Of a DNA stretch of 64,000 nt, positions 36,201 through 43,999 are shown piece after piece (position 1 is the first letter of the stretch; each line of letters opens with the position of its first letter). The notes under the pieces were generated by a model. The model saw only the letters and a list, made by a program, of their open reading frames with translations. It did not search any database and had not been told where the DNA came from. The stretch is from Rhizobium sp. BK650 (GTDB taxonomy: Bacteria > Pseudomonadota > Alphaproteobacteria > Rhizobiales > Rhizobiaceae). Location of the stretch: positions 54,151-118,150 of the forward strand of contig NZ_JACIBK010000018.1 in assembly GCF_014195325.1 (NCBI RefSeq). The letters are read 5' to 3'. Made by a program: the position numbers and the translations under genes.

Positions 36201-36643
36201 ACCGCGGCGGGCGGTACACGCTGGAGCATTGCATCGAGTGAGGTCACCAACAATCTCGATCCTTCGCTATGGGCCCACTGCCACAGCGCCTCCATTCTGC
36301 GCCCCATCGACTGGCGTGAGGGCGGCACACGGTCGAAGGGCAGGCAGTCCCAGGGTGGGAGAAGGATCGCGGCAAGCCGTGGATCGAGACAACGGACCGC
36401 ATCAACGATTGCGCGCGCCCCGCCTTCGCTCAATGCAACATAGACAAGGCCGTGTCCGCATTGCCCCATCGCGACCAGAAGGCGATCGGCGACGAAGGCG
36501 GCAGGCGGACGTGAAGGCTTTTGCAGATCCGCGTCGGGCCCGTCCGGGACGCCTCCGGTCAAATCGGTCGTTCGCAAGATATCACCTTTTGTGGCGATGC
36601 GCCGGGGTAAGCCGCGAAGGTTTCCTGTTGAAGGCGTGGACAC
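33278..36643 (-). CDS. mfd: Mfd-like transcription-repair coupling factor (probable accessory copy)
   Basis: This 1121-aa protein has the full Mfd order: UvrB-homology N-terminus (LLPPWDCLPFDRVPP), RNA-polymerase interaction domain (VVHEDHGIGILRDLESLEIDG), RecG-like translocase (GDVGFGKTEIA, VIDEEQRLG, SATPIPRTL, QLRGRVGRG) and a C-terminal TRCF domain. Mfd removes stalled RNA polymerase and recruits UvrA. Rhizobial genomes normally carry a chromosomal mfd, so in this accessory setting it is probably a second copy. The GTG start at 36643 has a poor ribosome site; a TTG at 36577 is an alternative. No EcfG site was found upstream. Confidence 0.9.
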   Translation of the reverse strand: MSTPSTGNLRGLPRRIATKGDILRTTDLTGGVPDGPDADLQKPSRPPAAFVADRLLVAMGQCGHGLVYVALSEGGARAIVDAVRCLDPRLAAILLPPWDCLPFDRVPPSRQSMGRRMEALWQWAHSEGSRLLVTSLDAMLQRVPPAAVIAANRCRLRVGEPLERSAFEHYLQTTGYIEDSVVDDHGEYTIRGDVIDIFPAGGEAPIRVLLSDKGAIAELRSYDALTQRTREILNTVSFGPASEAILSGELSDGPDSAQPPSQDMERHLFSLYGSLQTVFQAIGDVPMIFAAGSDARAESYHAIIDDARQAHRALRGGLQVEGHSLYLDRKEWQAARHGQASLAVDFAGGEPVPMFYESPQPRRAFADFVKSALGERRKLVLAGRGEVFDNVRKRVERMSNVGAEPVFRWSSVKDAAPGALLTFSSDLHEGFFCAAHNLVVLGLGDIVGPRSDGGTQQALAAPDLQIGDAVVHEDHGIGILRDLESLEIDGMVQDAVRLEYHDGASVLVPMEDFDKIWRYGGEPDAAPFDRLHTEAWAKRRKAILRDIALAARHLRRLAKQRQETKARLFVAPRSAYQRFVARFPYSLTRDQSEAIEAVMADLASGRQMSRLVCGDVGFGKTEIALRAAAAVALCGSQVAIIAPTTVLARQHFQTFERRFEQTDIRIALLSRLVTAKEGAKIKEGLADGKIDIVVATQAILARDLSFADLALVVIDEEQRLGTRAKQKIKNLSPALHRLAMSATPIPRTLQAAMAGLQDVSLLNTSPARRRPVRTFLVPFDPAAVRAALLREYRRGGQSFVIVPRIEDIDHLAKVLREIVPEMSVRTAHGKMRTTALDGAVVDFADGDGDILLSTNIIENGLDVPRANTILIWQADRFGLSQLHQLRGRVGRGQMQAFAYLLTEPERELPEEARLRLSALIDNDRLGAGISISLQDLDIRGGGDITGEDQAGHMRAIGVGLYQKLLEDALDGGSRSSSRRPRSVSTVLGETGSIPASYVCDPTLRLNLYIRLAKATSAAQIEELGEEFEDRFGELPQDVLTLLRIARLKIIARERGIYKLEAGPSGLAIRFAAGTGPGIVKKLAQGKDAVLQGDRLVFARTTATEDQRIAFFEDLLGVMRAR

Positions 36644-36822
36644 GCCAACGCGCTGACCAAAGAAGTACGTTTAAAGAAGGTGGCCACGCTGTCCGCTCTC
36701 TTGATCAGGCGTCGCGTCATGCGGGCGCCGCCTCTGCTTCTGGTCCGCCATGCCCCTCGCTTGCCACCCCGTCGAGTGCGGGTGCTCGTGTCGAGGTTCC
36801 ACTCCATCTCCAGCCGGCATGC

Positions 36823-37002
36823 TCACGGTCTCGAGCTTTGCGTTTGCGCCTGCTGCCGGGCCGCTTTCAGCCGGGCGTTCTTCTCGTTGCGTCGACTGCG
36901 CTCCTCGTCAAACGCGTTTCGCGCAGCCCGAGTTGTCTCTTCGAACGCCTCCCTCCGTCGCTCAAGTGATGTGGACGGGTGGCGTCGCGTATCGTCAATC
37001 AT
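36823..37002 (-). CDS. Small charged hypothetical protein (59 aa)
   Basis: An ATG at 37002 preceded by AGGAG opens a 59-codon frame rich in Arg and Glu (SLERRREAFEETTRAARNAF), predicted to form one long helix or coiled coil. The pattern resembles small uncharacterised rhizobial proteins. It lies upstream of the Mfd-like gene on the same strand, with about 180 bp between. Confidence 0.55.
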   Translation of the reverse strand: MIDDTRRHPSTSLERRREAFEETTRAARNAFDEERSRRNEKNARLKAARQQAQTQSSRP

Positions 37003-37250
37003 TGAAAGGCGCTCCTGGGCTAATGAGCACCAAACGCTTCATGAGCAAGAACGATGCACGGCTGTACGCTAGCGGACCAAGGCCACGCGGATCGTCCGCA
37101 TCGTTGCGGACGATCGACGACGCGCGAGCAGCGGTGTCCTCGCTCGCTCCTAGATCATGAGACCTCCCGGCAGCGCCTGGTTGGCCCCGCACCTTCGCCA
37201 CCAGCCTGGGACAGGGCCGACAGGTCCTGCCTTGCCGCTGGCCGCAGGCC

Positions 37251-38081
37251 TCACAGCAAGTCGGGCGAATGGGGAAGCTGGCGCTTGTGTTCGCTTGCAC
37301 GATAGGTTGAAAGAATTGTCTGGAAGGCGGCCTCTGAGACGGGCTTGCCTTCGAGAAAATCATCAATCTCACTGTAGGTCACGCCATAGACGTCTTCGTC
37401 TGGTCGCAGCGGAGCATCGGTCTCGAGGTCAGCGGTCGGAATCTTGAATACCAGATCGTCCGGTGCACCGAGATGGGTAGCGATTGCCCGCACGCGCCTT
37501 TTCGTCAGGCCGGCCAGTGGCACAATGTCCGCGGCCCCGTCACCAAATTTTGTAAAAAAACCCATGACGGCTTCGGCCGCGTGGTCCGTGCCGATGACAA
37601 GTCCGCGCGTCGTGCCGGCGAGCGCATATTGTGCGATCATACGCTGGCGGGCCTTGATATTTCCGAGGTGGAAGTCAAGCCGGCTTTGCACCATGAGGTC
37701 GGCCCCATCGCGCGTGATGGCATCGAGCATGGCATCGGCAGCTGGCTTGATGTCGACGGTTACGACCCGGTCCGGTGCGATCACCTGAAGTGACCTTTGG
37801 GCATCATCTTCGTCCGCTTGCCTGCCGTAGGGAAGGCGCACGGCAATGACATGCGCTTGGTAACCATGCGCGCGAAGATCGGCTGCAGCTTGCTGGGCAA
37901 GCAGGCCCGCTGTGAGGGAATCGACGCCTCCGCTGATCCCGAGCACCAACGCCCGAGAGGATGTCGCGCGGGTATAATCGGCGAGAAATTGCCTGCGACG
38001 GCGTGCCTCTGTGGCCGGGTCAAACTCGTTCGACACGCCGAGCCGCTCGGCAATCTGTCTTTGCTGATCGTCGATGGTCAT
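37251..38081 (-). CDS. nadE: NH3-dependent NAD+ synthetase
   Basis: This 276-aa protein makes NAD+ from nicotinate adenine dinucleotide, ATP and ammonia. It shows the PP-loop GISGGVDS (residues 48-55), a conserved LDFHLGNIKARQRM segment, IGTDHAAEAVMGFFTKFGDGAADIVPL and the Lys-rich TKRRVRAIA. There is no glutaminase domain, so it is the ammonia-only form. Met at 38081 starts the family-like N-terminus. On an accessory replicon it may be a second copy expressed under stress. It is probably co-transcribed with the two upstream small genes. Confidence 0.92.
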   Translation of the reverse strand: MTIDDQQRQIAERLGVSNEFDPATEARRRRQFLADYTRATSSRALVLGISGGVDSLTAGLLAQQAAADLRAHGYQAHVIAVRLPYGRQADEDDAQRSLQVIAPDRVVTVDIKPAADAMLDAITRDGADLMVQSRLDFHLGNIKARQRMIAQYALAGTTRGLVIGTDHAAEAVMGFFTKFGDGAADIVPLAGLTKRRVRAIATHLGAPDDLVFKIPTADLETDAPLRPDEDVYGVTYSEIDDFLEGKPVSEAAFQTILSTYRASEHKRQLPHSPDLL

Positions 38082-38112
38082 GCTCACCACACAGTTGAAT
38101 GAAAGAACAGGC

Positions 38113-38376
38113 CTAGCTTCGCTCGACGAATTTGGCAAACCGGCTCATCTCGCCGTCTTTCGTCTCCTCCTGGTAAAGAAACTCCAGCTTGTTTTCGTCG
38201 AAAATCTGAAAGAACTCGTCCCACTCGATCTCCTCGAAGGATTCTTCCTTCTCGCCGAAGTCGATACGAAGCAGCCCGCCCTCGCCTTTGGTGCGGATAA
38301 CCGAGGGGCGTCCTTTTCGCGCCTCGACCCAGGCACGGATCGTCTTGTGATCGGTCGTCCGGTCAGAACTGCTCAT
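38113..38376 (-). CDS. Conserved small acidic protein
   Basis: The 87-aa product (TTDHKTIRAWVEARKGRPSVI, then IDFGEKEESFEEIEWDEFFQIFDENKL) matches a small rhizobial family sometimes mis-annotated as glucan branching enzyme. It has no enzyme motif. An AAAGGAGG ribosome site precedes the ATG. It lies 31 bp before nadE and 31 bp after the next gene, so the three probably form an operon from the EcfG promoter at 38684-38708. Confidence 0.8.
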   Translation of the reverse strand: MSSSDRTTDHKTIRAWVEARKGRPSVIRTKGEGGLLRIDFGEKEESFEEIEWDEFFQIFDENKLEFLYQEETKDGEMSRFAKFVERS

Positions 38377-38407
38377 TATCGCCTCCTTTGGCTGCTGCCG
38401 GGCCCGA

Positions 38408-38659
38408 TTAAATCTGTAGGAGCGGATCGTTTTTCTTCCAGTCTCGATAAGGGGCGAGGACCTGTCCCGGAAAACGGCGTTCGATTTCCTCCTCAACCAG
38501 CGCGATGCGCGAGAGAACTTGGTCGCGGCCGGCAACGTCCGCTTCCTCGCTGGCAATCTCAAGCTGGCGCATCATCGCGAAAACCTCCTCGATGCTCATA
38601 GCCGGAAGCTGCGATGCAATCTCTTCGACAGGCTTTGCCGACAGATCGGTGGCGGGCAT
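38408..38659 (-). CDS. Small acidic helical protein
   Basis: The 83-aa product is Glu- and Ala-rich (MSIEEVFAMMRQLEIASEEADV, then ALVEEEIERRFPGQVL) and likely all helical. A GGAGA ribosome site lies 6 bp before the ATG. It follows an exact EcfG promoter 24 bp upstream and heads a probable operon with the next small gene and nadE. No family name is known to me. Confidence 0.72.
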   Translation of the reverse strand: MPATDLSAKPVEEIASQLPAMSIEEVFAMMRQLEIASEEADVAGRDQVLSRIALVEEEIERRFPGQVLAPYRDWKKNDPLLQI

Positions 38660-38683
38660 ACGCGTCTCCTTTTCGATTGGCGG

Positions 38684-38708
38684 AACGTCGTCTCGACCGC
38701 ATTGTTCC
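38684..38708 (-). promoter_or_regulatory. EcfG/RpoE2 promoter, exact consensus
   Basis: The minus strand reads GGAAC, 16 bases, CGTT, 24 bp upstream of the gene at 38659 and ahead of the probable operon that includes nadE. Confidence 0.8.
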
Positions 38709-39020
38709 TCGCATCCGGACCAACAGGCTCGATCTCGGTTGCATCGCAGTTGAAAGGAACAGCTTTCGCTCATCTTCGCTGCTGCCACGTCGGTCAGCCA
38801 CGATTGGCAGCCCAACGCAGGGCATGAATTCCGCCATTGACGTGGCGCCCGAGACTACGGCGAGGAAGGCCGGCAATCCGATCACAGGAACAAACTCATC
38901 TTGAACCGGAACGAGCGCGCGATCATGCGCCCGGCTCGCCAGGCGCATCGAACTTACAACTTCGTGGAACCTCGAGGCCAGCGCGCAAGTTTGGCTTGAG
39001 TGCATAACAAGGAGATGAGC
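38709..39020. other. Intergenic region upstream of the CBS gene
   Basis: I see no gene here. Near 38967 a GGAAC is followed 17 bases later by AGTT, a weak EcfG-like match ahead of the CBS gene. Confidence 0.4.
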
Positions 39021-39434
39021 ATGCTGGTGAAGGATGTAATGACAAGACAGGTAGTTACCGTTGCGCCCGATGCGAGCATCCGAGACGTCGCCCGGCTCAT
39101 GTCCGAGATTGATACCGGCATCATTCCTGTCATTGAAGGAGACGTCGTTGGCATCGTGACCGATAGGGATATCGTCGTGCGTGCCGTTGCGGAAAGCATC
39201 GATGTCGGCTGCCCGATTTCGACGATCATGACGAGTGGGATTGAAAGCTGCCTGGAAAGTACGGAACTCCGCGAAGCGGCCGACAGGATGTCAGAGCTTC
39301 AGATGCGCCGGCTTCTGGTGTTCAGTGATGAAGGGATGATCACGGGAATCCTGTCGCTTGGCGATATCGCCAAACTGAATGAAGAGCTTGCCGGTGTTAC
39401 GCTGGAAGAAATTTCCGACGACGAGGCGCGATAG
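39021..39434 (+). CDS. CBS-domain pair protein
   Basis: This 137-aa cytoplasmic protein consists of two CBS motifs (VKDVMTRQVVTVAPDASIRDVARLM, about residues 3-55; ISTIMTSGIESC onward, about 70-125) and an acidic tail. Each contains the typical DRDI or GD.A phosphate-contact loop. CBS pairs bind adenosyl ligands such as AMP or NADH and are common stress proteins. I chose the ATG at 39021 because AAGGAG lies 6 bp upstream; an ATG 6 bp earlier touches the ribosome site. Confidence 0.9.
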   Translation: MLVKDVMTRQVVTVAPDASIRDVARLMSEIDTGIIPVIEGDVVGIVTDRDIVVRAVAESIDVGCPISTIMTSGIESCLESTELREAADRMSELQMRRLLVFSDEGMITGILSLGDIAKLNEELAGVTLEEISDDEAR

Positions 39435-39867
39435 CGGCTTGTGGTCTCGGACTCGATGGCGAGCCTGTGTTGCAATACGCTCGAGCACGCCGACCACCTA
39501 GACAACACCGATCAATTCCGCAAGGACGCGTGGCAGTCGCGATGCTAAAGCCTGCCGGCTTCCGCGACGCTGGCAACCAGAGAAGGGCCCCGCCGGCAAG
39601 ATTCAAAGTGACGACCAGCCGGCCTAAGGCGCTGCGGCTTGCGACATCTTCTATCTGTGATCAGGGCTGACGGTCAGCGGCCCAAGACCGCGGAGGATAG
39701 CCGAACTCCGCGACCGCGGACCGGCCGTGCTGCACAGCATCGCTATCCCAACATTCGAGAGTCTCCTGCGCAGGAGCGAACGTTGCGGTCCAGGGCCCTC
39801 TTGTTGTGCCAGACAGGTGCTCGATGGAGAAGACGACGATGCTGCTGTCGGCGCGTCGGTGGCAAGC
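39435..39867. other. Intergenic stretch without a supported gene
   Basis: I see no supported gene or repeat. Confidence 0.45.
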
Positions 39868-39892
39868 GGAACTGCAAGGGTACGGCGACGTT
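39868..39892 (+). promoter_or_regulatory. EcfG/RpoE2 promoter, exact consensus
   Basis: GGAAC, 16 bases, CGTT, 25 bp upstream of the small frame at 39918. Confidence 0.75.
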
Positions 39893-39917
39893 GGTCATCC
39901 GATAAGGAGTCCATGCC

Positions 39918-40130
39918 ATGAGAATATTCGGGAAGACAGGCAAGATCGTGCACCCGTTTGAAGGAGCACCGGCGCTTGCAGGCGCGCTCACTCCAGGAGT
40001 CCTTTCGGTTTGGAGGATAAAGAAAAAAATCCTGCGCAAGAATAGCGCCGCCGAGGCGGCCCCGCAGACCTCCAGTTGCGCAGTTAGCTTTACGCACAAT
40101 AGTCAGATCATCTCCGAACCCAGGCAATAA
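39918..40130 (+). CDS. Small basic hypothetical protein
   Basis: The 70-aa frame (MRIFGKTGKIVHPFEGAPALAG, then WRIKKKILRKNSAAEAA) would not merit a call by itself. However, an AAGGAG site lies 8 bp upstream and an exact EcfG promoter precedes it. The basic hydrophobic middle suggests membrane or nucleic-acid association. The C-terminus is low in similarity to anything I know and may be frameshifted. Confidence 0.45.
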   Translation: MRIFGKTGKIVHPFEGAPALAGALTPGVLSVWRIKKKILRKNSAAEAAPQTSSCAVSFTHNSQIISEPRQ

Positions 40131-40315
40131 ACTACCTCGTCAAGCGCTCCTCCTGTAGCGACGCCCTGGACAGTTGCTGGCTTCGATGAAGGAAGGGACG
40201 AAATGACTTCAAGTCTCAGCGCCAAACCCAGAGCATAATGAAGCTGCGATCCGTCCACTCCACACAACAAGGTGGAATGCGCGGGCGCGAACTCGTTTCG
40301 GTCCTCCTTCGGACG

Positions 40316-40340
40316 GGAACATTGTCGTATCGCCCGCGTT
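40316..40340 (+). promoter_or_regulatory. EcfG/RpoE2 promoter, exact consensus
   Basis: GGAAC, 16 bases, CGTT, 55 bp upstream of the YciF-type gene. Confidence 0.82.
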
Positions 40341-40395
40341 GAGACAGGCTTTCGTGCGACGAGCACCATCAACACATTCAACAGGAAGAGCCCTC

Positions 40396-40896
40396 ATGGC
40401 AACTGCGAAGACCCTCGATGACCTGTTTATCGATACTCTCAAGGACATCTATTTCGCCGAAAAGCAGATCCTGAAGGCTCTGCCGAAAATGGCGCGTGCA
40501 GCCCAATCCGAGGAGGGCAAAGCTGGCTTCATTCAGCACCGCGACGAGACCCAGGGCCAGATTGAGCGCCTAGAGCAGGTGTTCGAGCTGCTGGGCAAGC
40601 CGGCACGCGGCAAGACCTGCGAGGCAATCCAAGGAATCATCGCCGAAGGCGAGGAAATCATGGAGGAGTTCAAGGGCTCGCCAGCACTCGATGCTGGCCT
40701 TATTTCCTCAGCGCAGGCCGTCGAACACTATGAGATTGCGCGCTACGGCACGTTGATCGCCTGGGCAAACCAGCTCGGCCTGCAGGACGCCGTTCCATTG
40801 CTGAAGGCCAACCTGGCCGAAGAAGAAGCGACCGACAAGAAGCTGACACAGCTTGCGCAGGCGCAGGCGAATGCCAAGGGCCAGAAGGTCGCCTGA
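40396..40896 (+). CDS. YciE/YciF-type ferritin-like protein (DUF892)
   Basis: This 166-aa protein begins TLDDLFIDTLKDIYFAEKQILKALPKMA, the DUF892 signature, and has the four-helix-bundle Glu/His pattern (HRDETQGQIERLE, EHYEIARYGTL). The family resembles ferritin/rubrerythrin and is strongly induced in stress responses; E. coli YciF is a relative. Start at 40396 follows an AGGAAG site. An exact EcfG promoter precedes it and a strong terminator follows, so it is a single-gene stress unit. Confidence 0.93.
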   Translation: MATAKTLDDLFIDTLKDIYFAEKQILKALPKMARAAQSEEGKAGFIQHRDETQGQIERLEQVFELLGKPARGKTCEAIQGIIAEGEEIMEEFKGSPALDAGLISSAQAVEHYEIARYGTLIAWANQLGLQDAVPLLKANLAEEEATDKKLTQLAQAQANAKGQKVA

Positions 40897-40913
40897 GGCT
40901 ACGATGCGACCAG

Positions 40914-40939
40914 GGCCGCCGATAGGGCGGCCTTTTTTT
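40914..40939 (+). terminator. Rho-independent terminator after the DUF892 gene
   Basis: A perfect 7-bp GC stem, 5-nt loop and run of seven T. Confidence 0.85.
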
Positions 40940-41034
40940 GTTCAGAGGAGACTAAAAATGTCTAGATGATCATCGAAAGGTAACGCGGAGGACGGACACG
41001 ATGTGCTGGCACACCGGCCAAGAGGCGCCGATCG

Positions 41035-41440
41035 CCGACGATCATAACATCTTGCGGGTGTGCGCCTGCGGAACGGCCTTGAGCGAGAACTGCCAGCGCG
41101 TCGAAAGTTCAGTGTTCTTAAGGTCGTGACCGTCGAATACAGAAGGTCGAAAGCTATCATCACGGACGCGCCGCCGCCGAACGGTTGTTGCAGCATGCTA
41201 AAAATCCGAGCGCCCGCGCTCGTCGACGATCACGGCCTTGCCATCGAGGATCCCAGTGGCCGCGCGCAGCTGCGGGAAACCGTGCCTCCAATCGTGGCCG
41301 CCGCGCGTCTGAATGCGAATGCCCTTCGGCTCTGTGTACGGATCCGGCAGCCATCCCACTTCACCTCGAAACCGGTTGCGGCCCTCTGGGCGGCTTTGGC
41401 TTCAGCACCGCAAGCCACGGTCAATGCGTGCCGGATGGGA
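41035..41440 (-). pseudogene. Fragment of LigD ATP-dependent ligase domain
   Basis: In three frames the minus strand encodes consecutive ligase-domain pieces: LAVLKPKPPRG, GFEVKWDGCRI (the KxDG adenylation lysine motif), KGIRIQTRGGHDWRHGFPQL, ATGILDGKAVIVDERGRSDF, MLQQPFGGG, AFDLLY and DGHDLKNTELSTR. At least three one-base shifts separate them. It is a decayed piece of the same protein type whose phosphoesterase part lies at 17005-17260. LigD acts with Ku in end joining; neither piece can function. Confidence 0.75.
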
Positions 41441-42044
41441 AGTTTTGGCCGCGAAGGATCTCGCGGCTTGCGCGCTTGTCGGCGGAGCGCTTGTCATCCT
41501 GCAGGAGCGTTTTGACGTTGGCGGCTTTGCCATCTCGCCACTACATCAGCAAATGCTCAAAAATCCAACCGGTCAAAGATGGTGGGAACAAACGGACATG
41601 CTGTCGGTTGAGACGTCGGGATCGCGCGGTTGAAGTGTGCCCCTCAATCTCCCCTGTTCAAGCGTGCGGTCCCATCCTCCTTACCTCTACGGGAGGTCTG
41701 CGCCCTCACAAGTGAGGATCTGACCTCCCGTCCAACCTGTCCTCTTCTTCGCGCGAATAGGAGGCGACGATGAGGGTCAATTCAGATGGCAGTGCAACTG
41801 GCCCCGGTTGACGCCGCGTCGTTCTCCAATCTTACGGGGTGAGTACCTCAACGCCGACCTCTCGCATGAAAAAGATCCCGATCGCTTCCTGCGTTGCCAG
41901 GACGCGCTGCACATCGTAGTTCAGGATTGGTCGAACGCGCGGTCGACGTAGGATGAAAGCCGGAAGAGGGTAAGCGCGATTTTCGCTGCACGTTGACGCC
42001 AACCCGTTGATTGGCATCGGATCAACGGTTGGAATCGTATTGTG
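41441..42044. other. Stretch without a supported gene; IS66 boundary near its right end
   Basis: I see no intact gene. A tiny frame (AGGAGG then ATG at 41770) stops after 13 codons. The right part probably includes the outer end of the IS66 remnant, but I could not identify the terminal repeat. Confidence 0.4.
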
Positions 42045-42710
42045 TCAGGCGGCTTCGGTTCTGGCGAAGTTGAACGGCAGCAGGTCGACGATGTCGGCCC
42101 TTTCGTCCCGCTGCGGCAACTCAGTGAGCACGTAGCGCAGCCAGGCAAGCGGGTCTACGCCACAGGCGCGGCAAGTGAGCATCAGACTGTAGATCACTGC
42201 GCTGGCCTTGGCTCCGTCGGCGCTGTCGCTGAACAGCCACGATTTTCTTCCGGTGGCAAAAACTCTGATTTCGCGTTCCAGAATGTTGTTATCGATCGGC
42301 ATCCTGCCGTCGCTGGTATAGCGTGTCAGGTAATCCCATTCGTTCAGGGTGTAGGAGACGGCGTCGCCGAGCTTGGTATCGGCACGACCTTCGGCGCGAT
42401 GGCGTCGAGCCACGACTTTAGGGCGTTCAGGACAGGCAAGCTATGCTGTTGGCGGAAACGGCGAATGCAATCAGCCGTCGTCTCACCGGCATCTGGGATT
42501 TTGTCTCTTGCCTGCTTTTCGATCCGGTATAGCTGCTCGAAGAACCGGAGCGCCTGTTCCGGTGGTCCGCCTCCATTCTTCCGGGTTTTGAGAGCCTCGA
42601 CGAAGCGCCGTCGTGAATGAGCCATGCATCCGACATGGGTTGCGCCATGCAATGTGCGCCACGCGGTGTAGCCATCCGCGAAATCAATCGCGAGACGCAA
42701 GGCACGGGTC
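42045..42710 (-). mobile_element. IS66-family transposase remnant
   Basis: The minus strand encodes the C-terminal half of an IS66 TnpC: AIDFADGYTAWRTLHGATHVGCMAHSRRRFVEAL in one frame and, after a shift near 42380, LGDAVSYTLNEWDYLTRY, DGRMPIDNNILEREIRVF and ATGRKSWLFSDSADGAKASA. The N-terminal half and the tnpA/tnpB genes are absent, and similarity stops near 42705, where the neighbouring secreted protein gene begins. It is a truncated, frameshifted insertion sequence. Confidence 0.85.
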
Positions 42711-43082
42711 AAGCACGATGTGATGTGCATCTTGGACCCTCATAGCACCACGCACTGTGACCATGTCGCCGACCTTCATTCCGTTTTCTGAGTAGGTCAC
42801 GCACAAAACCCTCGCTCCCGGAAGGGCGCAGATCGCGACATACCAAAGAACCTTGTCGGTCTCCACCATAGTTATGGGCCCCGAGGCCCACAAGTCAACG
42901 CGCTCCTCCACTGGCGGGTTAAAGCCGCTGACCGTCTTTTCGAGGTCGCTGCAATTGGCTGTTTCCTCGGGCGTGGCCTCGGGATAAGCCAAGCCGGGCC
43001 GCCCAGGATATGGATTTTCTTGGGCGGCGGCCGTGGACGCAAACACAAGTGCTACAGCAAACAGGGCGTGTCCTTTGAGCAT
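42684..43082 (-). CDS. Secreted hypothetical protein next to the IS66 scar
   Basis: This 132-aa protein has a signal peptide (cleavage after TAAAQ) and a small beta-rich mature domain with cysteines in TANCSDLEK, VAICALPG, VLCVTY and LDPCLAS, probably disulfide-linked. Its last codons reach into the IS66 border, so the C-terminus may have been altered by the insertion. Function is unknown. Confidence 0.68.
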   Translation of the reverse strand: MLKGHALFAVALVFASTAAAQENPYPGRPGLAYPEATPEETANCSDLEKTVSGFNPPVEERVDLWASGPITMVETDKVLWYVAICALPGARVLCVTYSENGMKVGDMVTVRGAMRVQDAHHIVLDPCLASRD

Positions 43083-43357
43083 GATGTGCCTTCTCGTCTC
43101 GATGGCGTGATATCCATGGCCTGATATCGGCAGGATCCAAACGGTGCAAACGGAGAGAAATTGGATCTGCTCCTATATTTTCTAGGGCATGCGTCCCTGA
43201 AGATCCCCGCGCTGGAAGGCCGTCAGGTGTTTTCAAAGTCTCTTAAAACCGCTCTGTTGATCGATGCTTACGGGGTGACACGACCTGATCGCGAGGCGCG
43301 CGTTGTGCTCAACCGACGACCTGAGTGGTGCCCGCAGGGAATTGATCGCCTGGTGGC
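43083..43357. other. Region with one doubtful small frame
   Basis: A TTG-initiated frame at 43161-43385 (74 codons) has a modest GAGAG site but no similarity. It spans the EcfG-like site of the next gene, which argues against it. Confidence 0.3.
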
Positions 43358-43382
43358 GGAACATCGAGTTCTCTTCCAGGTT
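43358..43382 (+). promoter_or_regulatory. Near-consensus EcfG promoter
   Basis: GGAAC, 16 bases, GGTT, 47 bp upstream of the PfpI-type gene. Confidence 0.5.
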
Positions 43383-43429
43383 TAAATTCCGACACTTGTG
43401 TCGAATTCTCAATAACTAAGGAGAACCTC

Positions 43430-43999
43430 ATGACCCTGGCAGGTAAGCAAATTGCTGTCCTGATCGCGCCGCGGGGGACCGAAGATCCCGAGTTCAAGCA
43501 GCCGAAGGAGGCTGTGGAGGCCGCGGGCGCAACCGTCACGGTCGTTGGTATCGAGACGGGAGAGGCGAAGACGAACAACGGCGACCTGGACCCAGGCAGA
43601 AGCTATAGGGTCGACAAAGCTGTGAAGGATGTTTCCGCGTCGGACTTCGATGGTCTCGTCATTCCGGGCGGCACGGTTGGTGCCGATAAGCTGAGGGCGA
43701 ACCAGGATATCGTCTCTTTCGTGACCGCATTTTTTGAGCAAGCGAAGCCGGTGGGGGTAATCTGCCACGGCCCTTGGCTGCTGGTCGAAGCGGATGTTCT
43801 CAAGGGGCGGACGGTCACCTCTTATTCGTCGATCCGTAGGGATATCGAGAACGCGGGCGGCGTCTGGGTCGACGAGGAAGTCGTGACCGACAAGGGATTG
43901 GTCACCAGTCGAAAGCCAGATGATCTCCCGGCCTTCTGCGCGAAAATCGTCGAGGAGTTCGCCGAGGGCAAGCATCCCGAACAAGCTCGTAGGGCCTGA
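43430..43999 (+). CDS. DJ-1/PfpI-family protein (YhbO-like)
   Basis: This 189-aa protein has the DJ-1/PfpI fold: GKQIAVLIAPRGTEDPEF at the start, LVIPGGTVGADKL and the nucleophile-elbow Cys-His in VICHGPWLL (about residue 106). The family includes stress-induced YhbO-type glyoxalase/deglycase proteins. An AAGGAG ribosome site and an EcfG-like promoter precede it. A second, more distant DJ-1 protein is at 50909-51523. Confidence 0.9.
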   Translation: MTLAGKQIAVLIAPRGTEDPEFKQPKEAVEAAGATVTVVGIETGEAKTNNGDLDPGRSYRVDKAVKDVSASDFDGLVIPGGTVGADKLRANQDIVSFVTAFFEQAKPVGVICHGPWLLVEADVLKGRTVTSYSSIRRDIENAGGVWVDEEVVTDKGLVTSRKPDDLPAFCAKIVEEFAEGKHPEQARRA

